From NCBI RefSeq assembly GCF_024529975.1, contig NZ_AP024897.1:3224001-3288000 (forward strand): a DNA stretch of 64,000 bases, written 5' to 3'. The notes under the pieces were generated by a model that was not told the DNA's origin, did not search any database, and worked only from the letters and a program-made list of their open reading frames with translations. Positions 49,007-58,753 of the stretch are shown piece by piece (position 1 is the stretch's first letter; every line of letters begins with the position of its first letter). The DNA comes from Vibrio quintilis. Lineage in GTDB: Bacteria > Pseudomonadota > Gammaproteobacteria > Enterobacterales > Vibrionaceae. A program made the translations under genes and the position numbers.

Positions 49007-49024
49007 AAGCAATAGGCGTGCCAA
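49007..49024 (-). promoter_or_regulatory. Sigma-54 promoter of flgKL
   Basis: The minus strand reads TTGGCACGCCTATTGCTT, an excellent match to TGGCACG-N4-TTGC with GG-N10-GC spacing. It lies 56 nt before the flgK start. Confidence 0.93.
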
Positions 49025-49060
49025 CTAAAATAAAAACAGAAAAGACAAAGGGTTAGATAA

Positions 49061-49091
49061 AATTCAGGGAGGCAAACGCTCTCCCTGAATT
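49061..49091 (-). terminator. Terminator of the flgFGHIJ unit
   Basis: The 11-bp perfect stem AATTCAGGGAG/CTCCCTGAATT with a 9-nt loop lies between the flgJ stop and the flgK promoter. Confidence 0.85.
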
Positions 49092-49138
49092 AAAAAGAAT
49101 TCGATGAAATAGGTAATGAAGAATATAAAGCCGGAGAA

Positions 49139-50086
49139 TTAATCCATTTGTTTTATTTTTGCCTGAACTCTTAACACTTTATTTGCATAATCCGGATCGG
49201 TAGCATAGCCAGCTTGATGTATGTCCCGAATGAACTGCTGATCGTTGCCTTGATGATTTAATGCAGTTGTATATCTGGGGTTCTCAGCAAGAAAGCGAAC
49301 ATAATCATCAAAACTATCCTGATAATTACTGTAGGAACGAAAAGCTGCTTTCTCCATTACAGGAATCTGATCCCGATATTCAAGTGTCTGCGAAGTCACT
49401 TTGTCACCCTGCCAGCGACGATCTGCTTTAATATTAAACAGGTTGTGGCTACTACCTGCCGCATTGCCGACAACTTTTTTCCCCCAACCGGTTTCCAGTG
49501 CCGCCTGAGCAAGAAGCAAAGATGAATCAATACCTAAAGCACGTGCAGCTTTTTCAGCATAAGGTTTCATTGTGGCAATAAAAGACTCAGGCGATTTAAA
49601 GACTCGGGGTTCTGTCACATGAACTGGTGCTTCTGCATCTGCGATCTGAGGAGAAGATTGTGCTAAAGCCGCATCCTGATGGTATTTTCTGACACGCTCA
49701 AGTGCAGCTTGTAATTGATCAGGCTTCGCCACATCTGTTGCTTTATCCTGATCATCCTGACCTGAATTTGCTGACAGCTGAGCCACAATCATATCTGCCA
49801 GCCCGAGCTTGCCGGATGTGCTCAACTCACTGGACATTTGATCATCAAGCATCTGGCGGTAAAAATCTTCCGTCTGGCTGTTAAACAGGTCAGTCTTAAA
49901 TTCTGAGTTCGCATCTCTCATTGATTTAAAAAGCATTGAAGTAAACACGGATTCAAACTGCTTTGCCGCAGCCTTTAATGCTTCTTGCTCACTCTGCTTG
50001 TCACCACTGACAGCTTGTTTACGCAGTCTATCCAGTTGAGAAATATCCTGAATAAAACCAATATCTTTTGTTCCGTTATTATTCAT
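49139..50086 (-). CDS. flgJ: Flagellar rod-capping muramidase FlgJ
   Basis: The 315-residue protein is bifunctional. An N-terminal rod-cap domain (AAKQFESVFTSMLFKSMRDANSEF) is followed by a linker and a C-terminal glucosaminidase domain. That domain has ALGIDSSLLLAQAALETGWGKKV, with the catalytic Glu, and SHNLFNIKADRRW. It caps the growing rod and opens the peptidoglycan. It lies 12 nt after flgI. Confidence 0.95.
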   Translation of the reverse strand: MNNNGTKDIGFIQDISQLDRLRKQAVSGDKQSEQEALKAAAKQFESVFTSMLFKSMRDANSEFKTDLFNSQTEDFYRQMLDDQMSSELSTSGKLGLADMIVAQLSANSGQDDQDKATDVAKPDQLQAALERVRKYHQDAALAQSSPQIADAEAPVHVTEPRVFKSPESFIATMKPYAEKAARALGIDSSLLLAQAALETGWGKKVVGNAAGSSHNLFNIKADRRWQGDKVTSQTLEYRDQIPVMEKAAFRSYSNYQDSFDDYVRFLAENPRYTTALNHQGNDQQFIRDIHQAGYATDPDYANKVLRVQAKIKQMD

Positions 50087-50098
50087 GACATTTCCTTC

Positions 50099-51190
50099 CT
50101 AAATAATGATCAACTGACCTTCAATCGCACCAGCTTGTTTTAAGGCCTGCAAAATCGCCATTAAATCAGAAGGCGCAGCACCGACTTCATTCACAGCCCG
50201 GACTAAATCATCAAGTGTTACCCCGGTCTGAAAGTTAAACATTTTACCTTTCTTCTCTGAAACAGAAATATCTGAGTCAGGTACGACAGTCGTATCCCCG
50301 TTTGCTAAAGCCCCGGGCTGACTCACGTTAAGATTTTCTTTGATAGCCACAGTCATTCCGCCATGGGTAACCGCAGCCGGTTTTAATCTGACATGCTGAC
50401 CGACAACAATCGTCCCGGTTCGCGAATTCACAATAATTTTTGCTGAGCCTTCGGCAGTATTAAATTCCAGGTTTTCAATCGCAGAAAGAAAAGCAACGCG
50501 CTGGCCGGCATCCCGTGGAGCCCGTACCTTTACCGATGTTGCATCAATTGCTGTTGCCATTTGAGGCCCAAGAAACTGATTTACCGCATCAGCCATACGC
50601 TGCGCTGTCGTAAAATCGGAATCAAGCAGATTAAAGGTAATATAGTCTCCGCGGGTGAAAGGGGTCGGAATCTCCCGTTCAACAGTTGCACCATTTGAAA
50701 TCATACCAACTGTTGGCGTATTCCCGACCAACTTTGAACCATCAGCCCCGCTGGCACTAAAACCACTGACAACCAGATTCCCCTGAGCAACCGCATAAAC
50801 TTTGCCATCCAACCCTTTCAGGAAGGTTTGCATCAGCGTACCACCACGTAAACTTTTCGCAGAACCTACGGAAGAAACCGTGACATCAATTGTTTGGCCC
50901 TGTTTGGAAAAAGGAGGTAGCTCCGCTGTAATCATGACCGCTGCAACATTTTTAGTTTTAGGCTTAGTCCCCTGCGGCAACTGTATGCCGAAGTTTTGCA
51001 GCATGGCATTAAAACTCTGGTCCGTGAACGGCGTCGATTCGCCGGTTCCCGGCAGCCCGGTCACCAAACCATATCCTATCAGCTGGTTACTCCGGACGCC
51101 GGCAACTTCAGCGACATCCTTTATCCGCGCAGCCTGTGCGCCCAAAGGAAAGCAGAGAACAATGAGTACAAAGGATATGATTTTCTTCAT
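50099..51190 (-). CDS. flgI: Flagellar P-ring protein FlgI
   Basis: From the ATG at 51188-51190 the product has 363 residues with a signal peptide ([20 protein letters not shown]), then [30 protein letters not shown] sequence ([11 protein letters not shown] here). A longer reading from 51247 would bury the signal peptide. FlgI forms the P ring in the periplasm. The C-terminal [41 protein letters not shown] is diagnostic. Confidence 0.96.
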   Translation of the reverse strand: MKKIISFVLIVLCFPLGAQAARIKDVAEVAGVRSNQLIGYGLVTGLPGTGESTPFTDQSFNAMLQNFGIQLPQGTKPKTKNVAAVMITAELPPFSKQGQTIDVTVSSVGSAKSLRGGTLMQTFLKGLDGKVYAVAQGNLVVSGFSASGADGSKLVGNTPTVGMISNGATVEREIPTPFTRGDYITFNLLDSDFTTAQRMADAVNQFLGPQMATAIDATSVKVRAPRDAGQRVAFLSAIENLEFNTAEGSAKIIVNSRTGTIVVGQHVRLKPAAVTHGGMTVAIKENLNVSQPGALANGDTTVVPDSDISVSEKKGKMFNFQTGVTLDDLVRAVNEVGAAPSDLMAILQALKQAGAIEGQLIII

Positions 51191-51250
51191 TGCAAATACC
51201 TTGAATTTTCTAATATGGCTCCAGGCCAAAACTTTGTCACTAAACATGCT

Positions 51251-52036
51251 TTAAAGAGCTATATTAAAAAATCGTGCCAAAAATCCAGGTTCTTGCATGT
51301 CCTGATTGGTTCCTGTGCCGGAATATTGAATTCTTGCATTCGAAATCCGGTTTGATGGCACAGTATTGTCAAAAGTAATATCTTCAGGTCTGACCGTGCC
51401 ACTCAAACGGATGTATTCATCACCGGTATTCAGTGTCAGCCACTTTTCGCCACGGATGATCAGGTTGCCGTTATTTAACACTTCCACTACTTCAACTGAG
51501 ATGGATCCGGAGATGCTGTTGCTTTGATTTGCCGCTGCACTTCCGGAGAATTTATTACCGTTACTGAGATTATATGAGAAATTGTAATCACCAATAGCAA
51601 GCTCTTTACCACCGACTTCTAAGGGATCCATAGAAGCATCATTATTCTTGGATAAATCGGCATCAGAACTCTTCGCGGCTTTGGTACTTTCATTTAAAGT
51701 GACGGTGATAATATCTCCCACATGTCTGGGTTTAGAATCATCATATAAGCTGTTAGACGCAGCCTGACTAAATAGCGACCCGGTTTCTGCCGCATAATGC
51801 TCAGGCTGTTTTTTGGGATGGATCGGAGCCCATGCCGGATCACCGGCAACAGGATCAACCCGGCTGTTCAGAGAGTCAATTAACCCATCGTCATTATTAG
51901 TATCTTGTGATTTATCCCCTTCGACTGCATCAACAGTCGTTGTTCCTTCAGTATAAGCCCAGTCATTTGAATCATACTGAACCAGTGAACAACCGGACAA
52001 AAGACTAATTAAACAAAGTGTGACTATACGTTTCAT
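51251..52036 (-). CDS. flgH: Flagellar L-ring lipoprotein FlgH
   Basis: The 261-residue lipoprotein has lipobox LSGC (Cys16) and the conserved FlgH run [21 protein letters not shown], with [39 protein letters not shown] further on. It forms the outer-membrane L ring. It lies 27 nt after flgG and 60 nt before flgI. Confidence 0.96.
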   Translation of the reverse strand: MKRIVTLCLISLLSGCSLVQYDSNDWAYTEGTTTVDAVEGDKSQDTNNDDGLIDSLNSRVDPVAGDPAWAPIHPKKQPEHYAAETGSLFSQAASNSLYDDSKPRHVGDIITVTLNESTKAAKSSDADLSKNNDASMDPLEVGGKELAIGDYNFSYNLSNGNKFSGSAAANQSNSISGSISVEVVEVLNNGNLIIRGEKWLTLNTGDEYIRLSGTVRPEDITFDNTVPSNRISNARIQYSGTGTNQDMQEPGFLARFFNIAL

Positions 52037-52063
52037 TGTGTATCTCTCTTCAACAACAAATGA

Positions 52064-52852
52064 TTAAAGCTGTTGGTTTACATAACCCATCATTTTATCT
52101 ACAGCAGAAATGACTTTTGAATTCATCTCATAAACACGCTGAGCTTCAATCAGGTTCACCAGCTCTTCTGTCACGTTCACGTTAGAACTTTCAAGCATTG
52201 ACTGACGAATATTTCCCAATCCTTCAAGCCCTGGCACACCTTCCTGAGGGTCACCACTCGCACCCGTTGGCAGATATAAGTTTTGACCGACAGGTTCTAA
52301 ACCACCCGGATTAACGAAATCAACCGTGGTAATTTGTCCAATAACCTGGTTTTCCTGCTGTCCGCGAATACGAACTGAAACCTGTCCGTCATCACCAACA
52401 GTGATAGATTGTGCATCTTCAGGAACCACAATCTCAGGCTGTAGCGGATACCCGGAACCGGAAGTAACAACCATCCCTTCAGCATTCAGGGTAAATTGAC
52501 CGTTGCGGCTATAACCGATGTTGCCATCAGGCATCAATATCTGGAAGAAACCATCACCTTCAATCATCATGTCCAGACTGTTACTGGTTGTCTGAGCATT
52601 ACCATTCGTATGTACTTTTTGCGTCGCAACCACTTTAGAACCAGCACCAAGCATCAATCCGCTCGGCAGTTCAGTATTCTGAGACGACTGACCTCCGGGC
52701 TGATTCACATTTTGGTAAAAGAGATCTTCAAACACAGCCCGGCTTTTCTTAAAGCCCACTGTTGATGCGTTTGCAAGGTTGTTAGAAATTGTCGCAATAT
52801 TAGTCTGTTGCGCATCTAAACCTGTCTTACTAACCCATAATGCCGGATGCAT
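52064..52852 (-). CDS. flgG: Distal rod protein FlgG
   Basis: The 262-residue protein has the N-terminal rod signature GLDAQQTNIATISNNLANASTVGFKKSRAVFEDL and the C-terminal SSNVNVTEELVNLIEAQRVYEMNSKVISAVDKM. It builds the distal rod inside the L and P rings. It lies 20 nt after flgF. Confidence 0.96.
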   Translation of the reverse strand: MHPALWVSKTGLDAQQTNIATISNNLANASTVGFKKSRAVFEDLFYQNVNQPGGQSSQNTELPSGLMLGAGSKVVATQKVHTNGNAQTTSNSLDMMIEGDGFFQILMPDGNIGYSRNGQFTLNAEGMVVTSGSGYPLQPEIVVPEDAQSITVGDDGQVSVRIRGQQENQVIGQITTVDFVNPGGLEPVGQNLYLPTGASGDPQEGVPGLEGLGNIRQSMLESSNVNVTEELVNLIEAQRVYEMNSKVISAVDKMMGYVNQQL

Positions 52853-52872
52853 ATTCTATTCTCCTTGACTCA

Positions 52873-53622
52873 TTAACTCGTACGTAACAGAGAATCAGAT
52901 GCTTTATCCATCTCTTCTGCTGTACTCATCATTTTGACCTGCATTTCAAACTGACGTTGTAAATCTATCAAATTTGTCATTTCGCCAACCGCGTTAACAT
53001 TACTTCCTTCAAGTGCCCCCGGAAGCAAAGTTACCTGTGCATCTGCCTCAAAAGCAGCATTCGGATCTTTTGCACGGAACAAACCATTCGCATCTTTGTA
53101 TAACGACTGATTTTCAGGACGAACCAGCTTAATGCGATCAACAATTTCCATTGCATTTGCAGGCGCTCCCTGAGGCAGCACTGAAATTGTTCCATCAGTG
53201 CCTATTTCAACTTTACTCAAAGGAACAGGCAAGGTAATTGGCGCGCCGTTTTCCCCAAGAACTAAATGACCCGTTCCTGACGTAAGTAAACCATTCTGAG
53301 ACACCTGAAAATTTCCGTTTCGGGTTAAACCTTCTTTGCCGGTTTTATCCAGCACGGAAATCCAGCCTTCTCCCTGAACAGTAACATCCAAATCGCGGCC
53401 GGTTGTAATCACGCTTCCTTGTTTGAAGCTCTGGCCAGGGCGCTCAGTCATACTGAAAACACGGGTAGGAAAACCATCACCATAAGTCTGCATAGAACGA
53501 GCCTGCGCTAAATCAGCCCTGAATCCGGTTGTACTGACATTAGCCAGGTTATTTGCTCTGAGTTGCATTGCCTGCATATTTTGCTTTGCACCACTCATTG
53601 CAAGAAATAATGCACGATCCAT
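52873..53622 (-). CDS. flgF: Proximal rod protein FlgF
   Basis: The 249-residue rod protein starts MDRALFLAMSGAKQNMQAMQLRANNLANVSTTGFRADL and ends SNVNAVGEMTNLIDLQRQFEMQVKMMSTAEEMDKASDSLL. It is first in the flgFGHIJ unit. A sigma-54 promoter lies 35 nt before its start and the flgE terminator lies further upstream. Confidence 0.95.
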   Translation of the reverse strand: MDRALFLAMSGAKQNMQAMQLRANNLANVSTTGFRADLAQARSMQTYGDGFPTRVFSMTERPGQSFKQGSVITTGRDLDVTVQGEGWISVLDKTGKEGLTRNGNFQVSQNGLLTSGTGHLVLGENGAPITLPVPLSKVEIGTDGTISVLPQGAPANAMEIVDRIKLVRPENQSLYKDANGLFRAKDPNAAFEADAQVTLLPGALEGSNVNAVGEMTNLIDLQRQFEMQVKMMSTAEEMDKASDSLLRTS

Positions 53623-53656
53623 ACTTTACTCCTGTCATCGTTATACAAGAGTGAAC

Positions 53657-53674
53657 AAGCAATTGGTGTGCCAA
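53657..53674 (-). promoter_or_regulatory. Sigma-54 promoter of flgFGHIJ
   Basis: The minus strand reads TTGGCACACCAATTGCTT, with perfect TGGCAC and TTGCT and GG-N10-GC spacing. Confidence 0.93.
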
Positions 53675-53751
53675 AACAATAAATTATTATATTTCAACAG
53701 TTTATATATAGATATGAATTGTTTTGCCGCAGAGTTGCCGCAAGATGGCAA

Positions 53752-53784
53752 AAAGCCAAACGTGCGTTGCCGCCCGTTTGGCTT
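53752..53784 (-). terminator. Terminator of flgBCDE
   Basis: The 11-bp stem AAAGCCAAACG/CGTTTGGCTTT with an 11-nt loop is followed on the minus strand by TTTT. It lies 22 nt past the flgE stop. Confidence 0.9.
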
Positions 53785-53805
53785 TCTTAAGAAGCAGAAA
53801 AGTGA

Positions 53806-55110
53806 TTATCGAATCTGCAGAATTGTCTGTTGCGTCTGGTTATGAACTTCCAGTGCACGAGAATTCGCCTGGAAATTACGCTGAGCTGAAATCAAATCCA
53901 CCAGCTCCTGAGTCATATCAATATTCGATTGCTCCAAAGTACCGCTATTCACTGTACCAAAGGAACCTTTATTTGATTCACCCCAGATTTTATCACCGGA
54001 AGCTGTGGTTGAATCCCACTGCGTTCCGCCTTTTTTATCCAGTCCCTGCTCGTTAGCAACCCGAACTAAGGCAACACGGCCTAAGGTAATATTTTCACCA
54101 TTCGAGTAAGTACCCAGAATACTGCCTTCTTCATTCACATCAACTTTGGTCAGGAATCCGGTTGTTGCACCATCTTCATCAAACTTTGTCAGTTCAAACG
54201 GCGCTGCAAACTGGGTTGCACTATTTAAACCAAAAGAAATTGTTTGTGATGGATCAGCACCATTCAGACTGACAGGGTTCGCACCCGTACCAATAGGTTC
54301 AGACACAACATCCTGTCCGCCATTAATAGTTGCCAGCGTACCATCATTATTGAAAGTCATCGTATGACCAGTCTGACCTGAAGGGGCAGTTGCGTTCCCC
54401 CCGGCAATATTAATTGGTTTCTCACCATCACCATCTGTCACTGTGTAATAAACCTGCCACGTATTCGGCTGGGTTTGATCTTTCAGATAGTAAGTTGTCA
54501 TCTTATATGACTGACCCATAGAGTCATAAACCGTTGATGAGGTTGAACGGTTATAAGTATCCGGATCTTCGATATCGAACAATGCAGGATCTTTCAGAGG
54601 CGCATCTGCCGGTAAATTCACACCCACTTCAACATTTGCCGTCTGTTTAGGTTTACCAAACTGTGCCGGAATGTTCAGAGGCTGCGCTTCGTAAGAAGTC
54701 ACATTACCCGTATCTTTATTGACCTGATAACCCAGCAAAAATTCATCATTTGATGTAACCAAATAGTTATCTTTATTCAAATGGAATGCCCCGTTACGGG
54801 TCAGTTCATTCTGCTGAGGAATCAAACGTTCTTTAGCGACAGCAAAAAAACCAGTTCCGGAAATACGCAGATCCATCGGGTTATTAGTATAAATACTTGA
54901 ACCTTCATGGAATTGCTGGGCGACTTTGTTTGCCTGAACACCACCACCTGGTGTCGTTTTAGCATTTGTAAACAAAGAGTTAGAGTATACGTCTCCAAAC
55001 TCAGCACGAGATTCTTTAAACCCGAATGTATTTGCGTTTGCAATATTATTACTGGTTGTATTCAAATCAAGCTGCGCTGCAGACAAACCACTTAATGATA
55101 CATATGACAT
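53806..55110 (-). CDS. flgE: Flagellar hook protein FlgE
   Basis: The 434-residue hook protein starts MSYVSLSGLSAAQLDLNTTSNNIANANTFGFKESRAEFGDVYSNS and ends TLEQSNIDMTQELVDLISAQRNFQANSRALEVHNQTQQTILQIR. Length is typical of Vibrio FlgE. It is last in the flgBCDE unit and is followed by a terminator. Confidence 0.96.
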   Translation of the reverse strand: MSYVSLSGLSAAQLDLNTTSNNIANANTFGFKESRAEFGDVYSNSLFTNAKTTPGGGVQANKVAQQFHEGSSIYTNNPMDLRISGTGFFAVAKERLIPQQNELTRNGAFHLNKDNYLVTSNDEFLLGYQVNKDTGNVTSYEAQPLNIPAQFGKPKQTANVEVGVNLPADAPLKDPALFDIEDPDTYNRSTSSTVYDSMGQSYKMTTYYLKDQTQPNTWQVYYTVTDGDGEKPINIAGGNATAPSGQTGHTMTFNNDGTLATINGGQDVVSEPIGTGANPVSLNGADPSQTISFGLNSATQFAAPFELTKFDEDGATTGFLTKVDVNEEGSILGTYSNGENITLGRVALVRVANEQGLDKKGGTQWDSTTASGDKIWGESNKGSFGTVNSGTLEQSNIDMTQELVDLISAQRNFQANSRALEVHNQTQQTILQIR

Positions 55111-55139
55111 CTAATATTCTCCTATCTGGCCAGCGCCAG

Positions 55140-55847
55140 CTACGCCTTACCAACTTCCAGTACTTCAGCGAGTCGAACCGGTGACTCAAAACCAGCCAGG
55201 TTAAGCAGTACATTCCCATCGCCTTTGCCTAAGAGGACACTATTGACGTTCGCGTACGTTGAAACTTCAAACTCGTTATTTTTACCGTCCATCAGGCCCG
55301 ATGCTTTAATCTTATATTTACCAGCCGGCAAAGCATTGCCATTTTGATCTTTGCCATCCCATTCAACACGGGAATCTCCGACTGGCTTAGCGCCGACATC
55401 AAAAGTACGAACCAGCTGTCCAACTTCGTTTTCAACCCGTACTATTAAGTTATCGATAGATTTAGGAAGCTTCACCATAGCAGCCATACTTCCACTATCT
55501 TTTTTAACGCCAGTCGCTCCAGGAACTAACACATCCCGTCCAACCAGGGATGATGCTTGTAAAGCCTGATTTGATGTCATGGAAGAATTAAGATTCTCAA
55601 ACTGAGAGTTCATTTTCCCAATACCATCAACGGTTGCAAATGATGCCATCTGAGCGATCATTTGATCATTACTTACAGGCTTAAACGGATCCTGCTGTGA
55701 TAATTGCTTTGTCAGCAAGGATAAGAAATCTTCCTGTTTGAGATCCTGCTTTCCAGTGACCTCATCAGGTTTCTTCTGTTCCTGAAGTTTTTTTAACTGG
55801 TCAACATAGGACAAGCCATTTTGACCAACATTATCAACTCCAGCCAT
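55140..55847 (-). CDS. flgD: Hook cap protein FlgD
   Basis: The 235-residue scaffold has the N-terminal FlgD signature LKQEDFLSLLTKQLSQQDPFKPVSNDQMIAQMASFATVDGI and a C-terminal FlgD Ig-like part (WDGKDQNGNALPAGKYKIKASG). It caps the growing hook and is later replaced by FlgK. It lies 16 nt after flgC. Confidence 0.95.
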   Translation of the reverse strand: MAGVDNVGQNGLSYVDQLKKLQEQKKPDEVTGKQDLKQEDFLSLLTKQLSQQDPFKPVSNDQMIAQMASFATVDGIGKMNSQFENLNSSMTSNQALQASSLVGRDVLVPGATGVKKDSGSMAAMVKLPKSIDNLIVRVENEVGQLVRTFDVGAKPVGDSRVEWDGKDQNGNALPAGKYKIKASGLMDGKNNEFEVSTYANVNSVLLGKGDGNVLLNLAGFESPVRLAEVLEVGKA

Positions 55848-55863
55848 ATGCTATCTCCTATAC

Positions 55864-56280
55864 CTATTGACCCATCTGTAATGTTCTCAGCAGCATTTGC
55901 TTACTTGCTTCTGCCAGTTGAACATTAGTCTGATATGCGCGTGACGCAGAAATCATGTTTGCCATTTCTTCCATCACATTAACATTCGGCTTATAAATAT
56001 AACCTTCATCATTTGCTAAAGGGTGATCCGGGTTATATTCAGCGGTTAATGGCTTATCACTTTCGACTACGCCCAGTATTTTCACCGGAACAGTGTAATC
56101 ATTTTTAGTCTTAGCGTGATCAAGCTCTGCAGCAAAAACCGGATGACGAGCTTTATATGTATCCTTTGCAGAACTACTGACGCTATCTGCGTTTGCAAGG
56201 TTACTCGAGGTGGTATTTAGACGAACAGACTCGGCACTCATTGCTGAACCTGTCACGTTAAAGACATTAAATAAACTCAT
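55864..56280 (-). CDS. flgC: Proximal rod protein FlgC
   Basis: The 138-residue rod protein starts MSLFNVFNVTGSAMSAESVRLNTTSSNLANADSVS and contains the diagnostic YIYKPNVNVMEEMANMISASRAYQTNVQ. It lies 5 nt after flgB. Confidence 0.96.
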   Translation of the reverse strand: MSLFNVFNVTGSAMSAESVRLNTTSSNLANADSVSSSAKDTYKARHPVFAAELDHAKTKNDYTVPVKILGVVESDKPLTAEYNPDHPLANDEGYIYKPNVNVMEEMANMISASRAYQTNVQLAEASKQMLLRTLQMGQ

Positions 56281-56285
56281 CTAAA

Positions 56286-56681
56286 CTACTCCCCTTTGAT
56301 TGCTTTAGTCATACTTTTGAATTTGCCACCAAGAAAATCAAGTGAAGCCTGATGACGAATCTGGTTTTGCATAAAGAGATTTCTTTCCAAATCAACATCC
56401 ACAGTATTGCCATCACCAGTATCCGGCTGTGTCGGAATGCGGTAAAGAGTTTCCCCTACAACTGCCATGGAGGCAGGAATATGCCGCCCATCCGTTCTTG
56501 ATAAATGTATATCAGCACCAGAACTTGCAGCTTGTAATGCCTTATTAAAGTCCAGTGCCTTGGCTTTATATCCAGGCGTATTAGCTTGAGCAATGTTACT
56601 GGATATCATCTCAGCATTACGTTCCCGTACACCGACCGTATACTGATGAATACCTAATGCATTATTAAATGAGATTGCCAT
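56286..56681 (-). CDS. flgB: Proximal rod protein FlgB
   Basis: From the ATG at 56679-56681 the product has 131 residues (MAISFNNALGIHQYTVGVRERNAEMISSNIAQANTPGYKAK). A reading from 56708 adds residues not found in FlgB. It is the first gene of flgBCDE and has a sigma-54 promoter 45 nt upstream. Confidence 0.95.
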   Translation of the reverse strand: MAISFNNALGIHQYTVGVRERNAEMISSNIAQANTPGYKAKALDFNKALQAASSGADIHLSRTDGRHIPASMAVVGETLYRIPTQPDTGDGNTVDVDLERNLFMQNQIRHQASLDFLGGKFKSMTKAIKGE

Positions 56682-56725
56682 AATACGCCTCGTGATGAAT
56701 AACTTCACTATGAATACAAATAATC

Positions 56726-56743
56726 AAGCAATAAATATACCAA
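56726..56743 (-). promoter_or_regulatory. Sigma-54 promoter of flgBCDE
   Basis: The minus strand reads TTGGTATATTTATTGCTT. GG-N10-GC spacing and TTGCT are exact; the -24 half is TTGGTA rather than TTGGCA. Confidence 0.82.
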
Positions 56744-56856
56744 CTTGAACATTTCATAAATACAATACTTATTACACTCTACCTGAGCAAAAAACAGACC
56801 AATACAATGAATTAAAGGGATACATCAGAGGGTATCTGGAAATGGAAAGCAAGAGA

Positions 56857-56895
56857 GGAAAAAACCCGTATTCTGATACATCAGAATACGGGTTT
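56857..56895 (-). terminator. Terminator of cheV-cheR
   Basis: The 15-bp perfect stem (56862-56876 with 56881-56895) has a 4-nt loop and six T on the minus strand. It lies just beyond the cheR stop and insulates the flgB promoter. Confidence 0.95.
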
Positions 56896-56897
56896 AG

Positions 56898-57725
56898 TTA
56901 TTTCAGTTTGTAGATAATGCCAGGATTACACCGAACCATATCAAAACGGTCTGTCAGTCCGGTTAAAGATTCAGAAGCTCCCAGCAATAAGAATCCACCA
57001 GGGTTTAAACTGTTTGCCATCTGATTCAATACTTTTGACTTCATGTCAGCAGAAAAATAAATCAGAACATTACGACAAAAGATGATGTCAAACTTACCTA
57101 ACAACGCATAGCTTTCCATCAGGTTTTGCGGCCGGAAGTTGACCAGACGCTTCACATTATCTTTCACTTTCATCCGGCCATCACCTGCATCTTCAAAAAA
57201 ACTCCGGCGACGCTCAAGTGACAGCCCTCGTCCTAATGCAAGATTGTCATAACTACCCATCCGGCACATATCTAACATCGTTGATGAAATATCGGTGGCA
57301 ATAACAGAGCAATTTGGAAGCATTCCCGGTTTTTTCTGCTGTGTTTCCAAAATAGTCATCGCAATAGAATAAGGTTCCTGTCCGGACGAACTGGCAGCAG
57401 ACCATATCTTTATTGGCCGTTTCTTCGCAGCAACCTCAGGCAATAATTTATCAGACAGTACAGTAAACGGATAATTATCGCGAAACCACAATGTTTCGTT
57501 TGTCGTCATTGCGTCAACAGCCGCTACACGAAGCTCACGATTCATTCCCTTGACTACATCCCGTAGCAACGCAGACAAAGAATCAAGCCCGTACTTTGTT
57601 ACCAAAGGGCTTAACCGACTTCTAACCAAATACTGTTTGCTGTCTCCGAGCACAATCCCACATTGAGACTCTAAGAAGCGACAAAAATCTTTATATTCTT
57701 GTTCGCTGATCGTTATCGCAGTCAT
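56898..57725 (-). CDS. cheR: Chemotaxis protein methyltransferase CheR
   Basis: The 275-residue methyltransferase has an N-terminal helical CheR domain and SAM-binding motifs (IKIWSAASSSGQEPYSIAMT, KFDIIFCRNVLIYF, GGFLLLGASESL). It methylates glutamates on chemoreceptors such as the two in this window. It starts right after cheV, with only the stop codon between, so the two are coupled. Confidence 0.95.
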   Translation of the reverse strand: MTAITISEQEYKDFCRFLESQCGIVLGDSKQYLVRSRLSPLVTKYGLDSLSALLRDVVKGMNRELRVAAVDAMTTNETLWFRDNYPFTVLSDKLLPEVAAKKRPIKIWSAASSSGQEPYSIAMTILETQQKKPGMLPNCSVIATDISSTMLDMCRMGSYDNLALGRGLSLERRRSFFEDAGDGRMKVKDNVKRLVNFRPQNLMESYALLGKFDIIFCRNVLIYFSADMKSKVLNQMANSLNPGGFLLLGASESLTGLTDRFDMVRCNPGIIYKLK

Positions 57726-58670
57726 TCATTTCTCTTTAGTGTCTACGTCTACCAGTGCAGCTTTTACCGCATTACCAAGTTCGTCAGGATTAAATTTCGC
57801 GATAAAAGCATTCGCGCCTACTCTTTCTACCATAGCCTGATTAAATACGCCACTCAATGATGAGTGAAGTATTACATAAAGATCTTTCAGGTGTGGATTT
57901 CGACGAATTTCAGCAGTCAGTGTGTAACCATCCATTTCAGGCATTTCAATATCAGAAATGACAAGTGAGATATGATTAAATATTCCACCATCTTCTGCCA
58001 GTTCAACCAGTTTTTCGTATGCCTGCTTACCATCTATGACAGCAATCACTTCAAAGCCAATCGATTCAATAGCCCTTTGAACCTGTTTTCGGGCTACGGT
58101 CGAATCATCGGCAATTAATACCCGCCGGACAAACTCTTTTTTCTCTTCCGCTTTTGTTATTTCTTCACTGATGGAATCATCCATCGTTTCGTCTACAGGA
58201 GCGATTTCAGCCAGAATCTTTTCGACGTCAATCACTTCAACTAACTCATTGTCAATGTTCGTTACGGCCGTCAGATAGTTCGCTTTTCCTGCACCTTCCG
58301 GAGGTGGTAAAATTTCCTCCCAGCGCATATTCACAATTCTTTCAACAGAACTAACCAGAAAAGCTTGTATTGTCCTGTTAAATTCAGCAATGACAACAAA
58401 ACTCTTTTCTATATCGGTTGTGGCTCTGCCGCCGATAGCAAGACTTAAGTCAATGACAGATACAGTTTGACCCCGAATATGAGCAACGCCTTTTACTAAA
58501 CGATGTAAATTTGGCATTTCAGTTAATTTAGGACACTGCAAAACTTCTTTTACTTTAAAGACATTGATACCGTAACGCTGGCGACCATTTAACCGGAAAG
58601 TCAGCAACTCCAGTCGATTCTGGCCGACAAGTTGTGTACGCTGATTCACAGTATCCAGAATACCCGACAT
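57726..58670 (-). CDS. cheV: Chemotaxis coupling protein CheV
   Basis: The 314-residue protein fuses an N-terminal CheW domain (ELLTFRLNGRQRYGINVFKVKEVLQCPKLTEMPNL) to a C-terminal receiver domain with RVLIADDSTVARKQ, phospho-site Asp in LVISDIEMPEMDGYTL, and the Lys in AKFNPDEL. It couples receptors to CheA and tunes adaptation. It is the first gene of the cheV-cheR pair and diverges from flgA across 83 nt. Confidence 0.95.
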   Translation of the reverse strand: MSGILDTVNQRTQLVGQNRLELLTFRLNGRQRYGINVFKVKEVLQCPKLTEMPNLHRLVKGVAHIRGQTVSVIDLSLAIGGRATTDIEKSFVVIAEFNRTIQAFLVSSVERIVNMRWEEILPPPEGAGKANYLTAVTNIDNELVEVIDVEKILAEIAPVDETMDDSISEEITKAEEKKEFVRRVLIADDSTVARKQVQRAIESIGFEVIAVIDGKQAYEKLVELAEDGGIFNHISLVISDIEMPEMDGYTLTAEIRRNPHLKDLYVILHSSLSGVFNQAMVERVGANAFIAKFNPDELGNAVKAALVDVDTKEK

Positions 58671-58753
58671 AAGTCCATCTCCATCTATACAAACTTTTCT
58701 GAAAAAAGTGGTAGTCTACAACAAGTGATGAATTAACTAAGGGATATAGAATC

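Noticed and set aside
48952..49008. Extended FlgK start at 49008
   Set aside because: The extension overlaps the sigma-54 promoter at 49007-49024 and lies before a good ribosome site for MASDLLNIG. Similar extended starts for flgI, flgB, flgO, flgT, dapA, ybaK and uraA were trimmed for the same kinds of reason.
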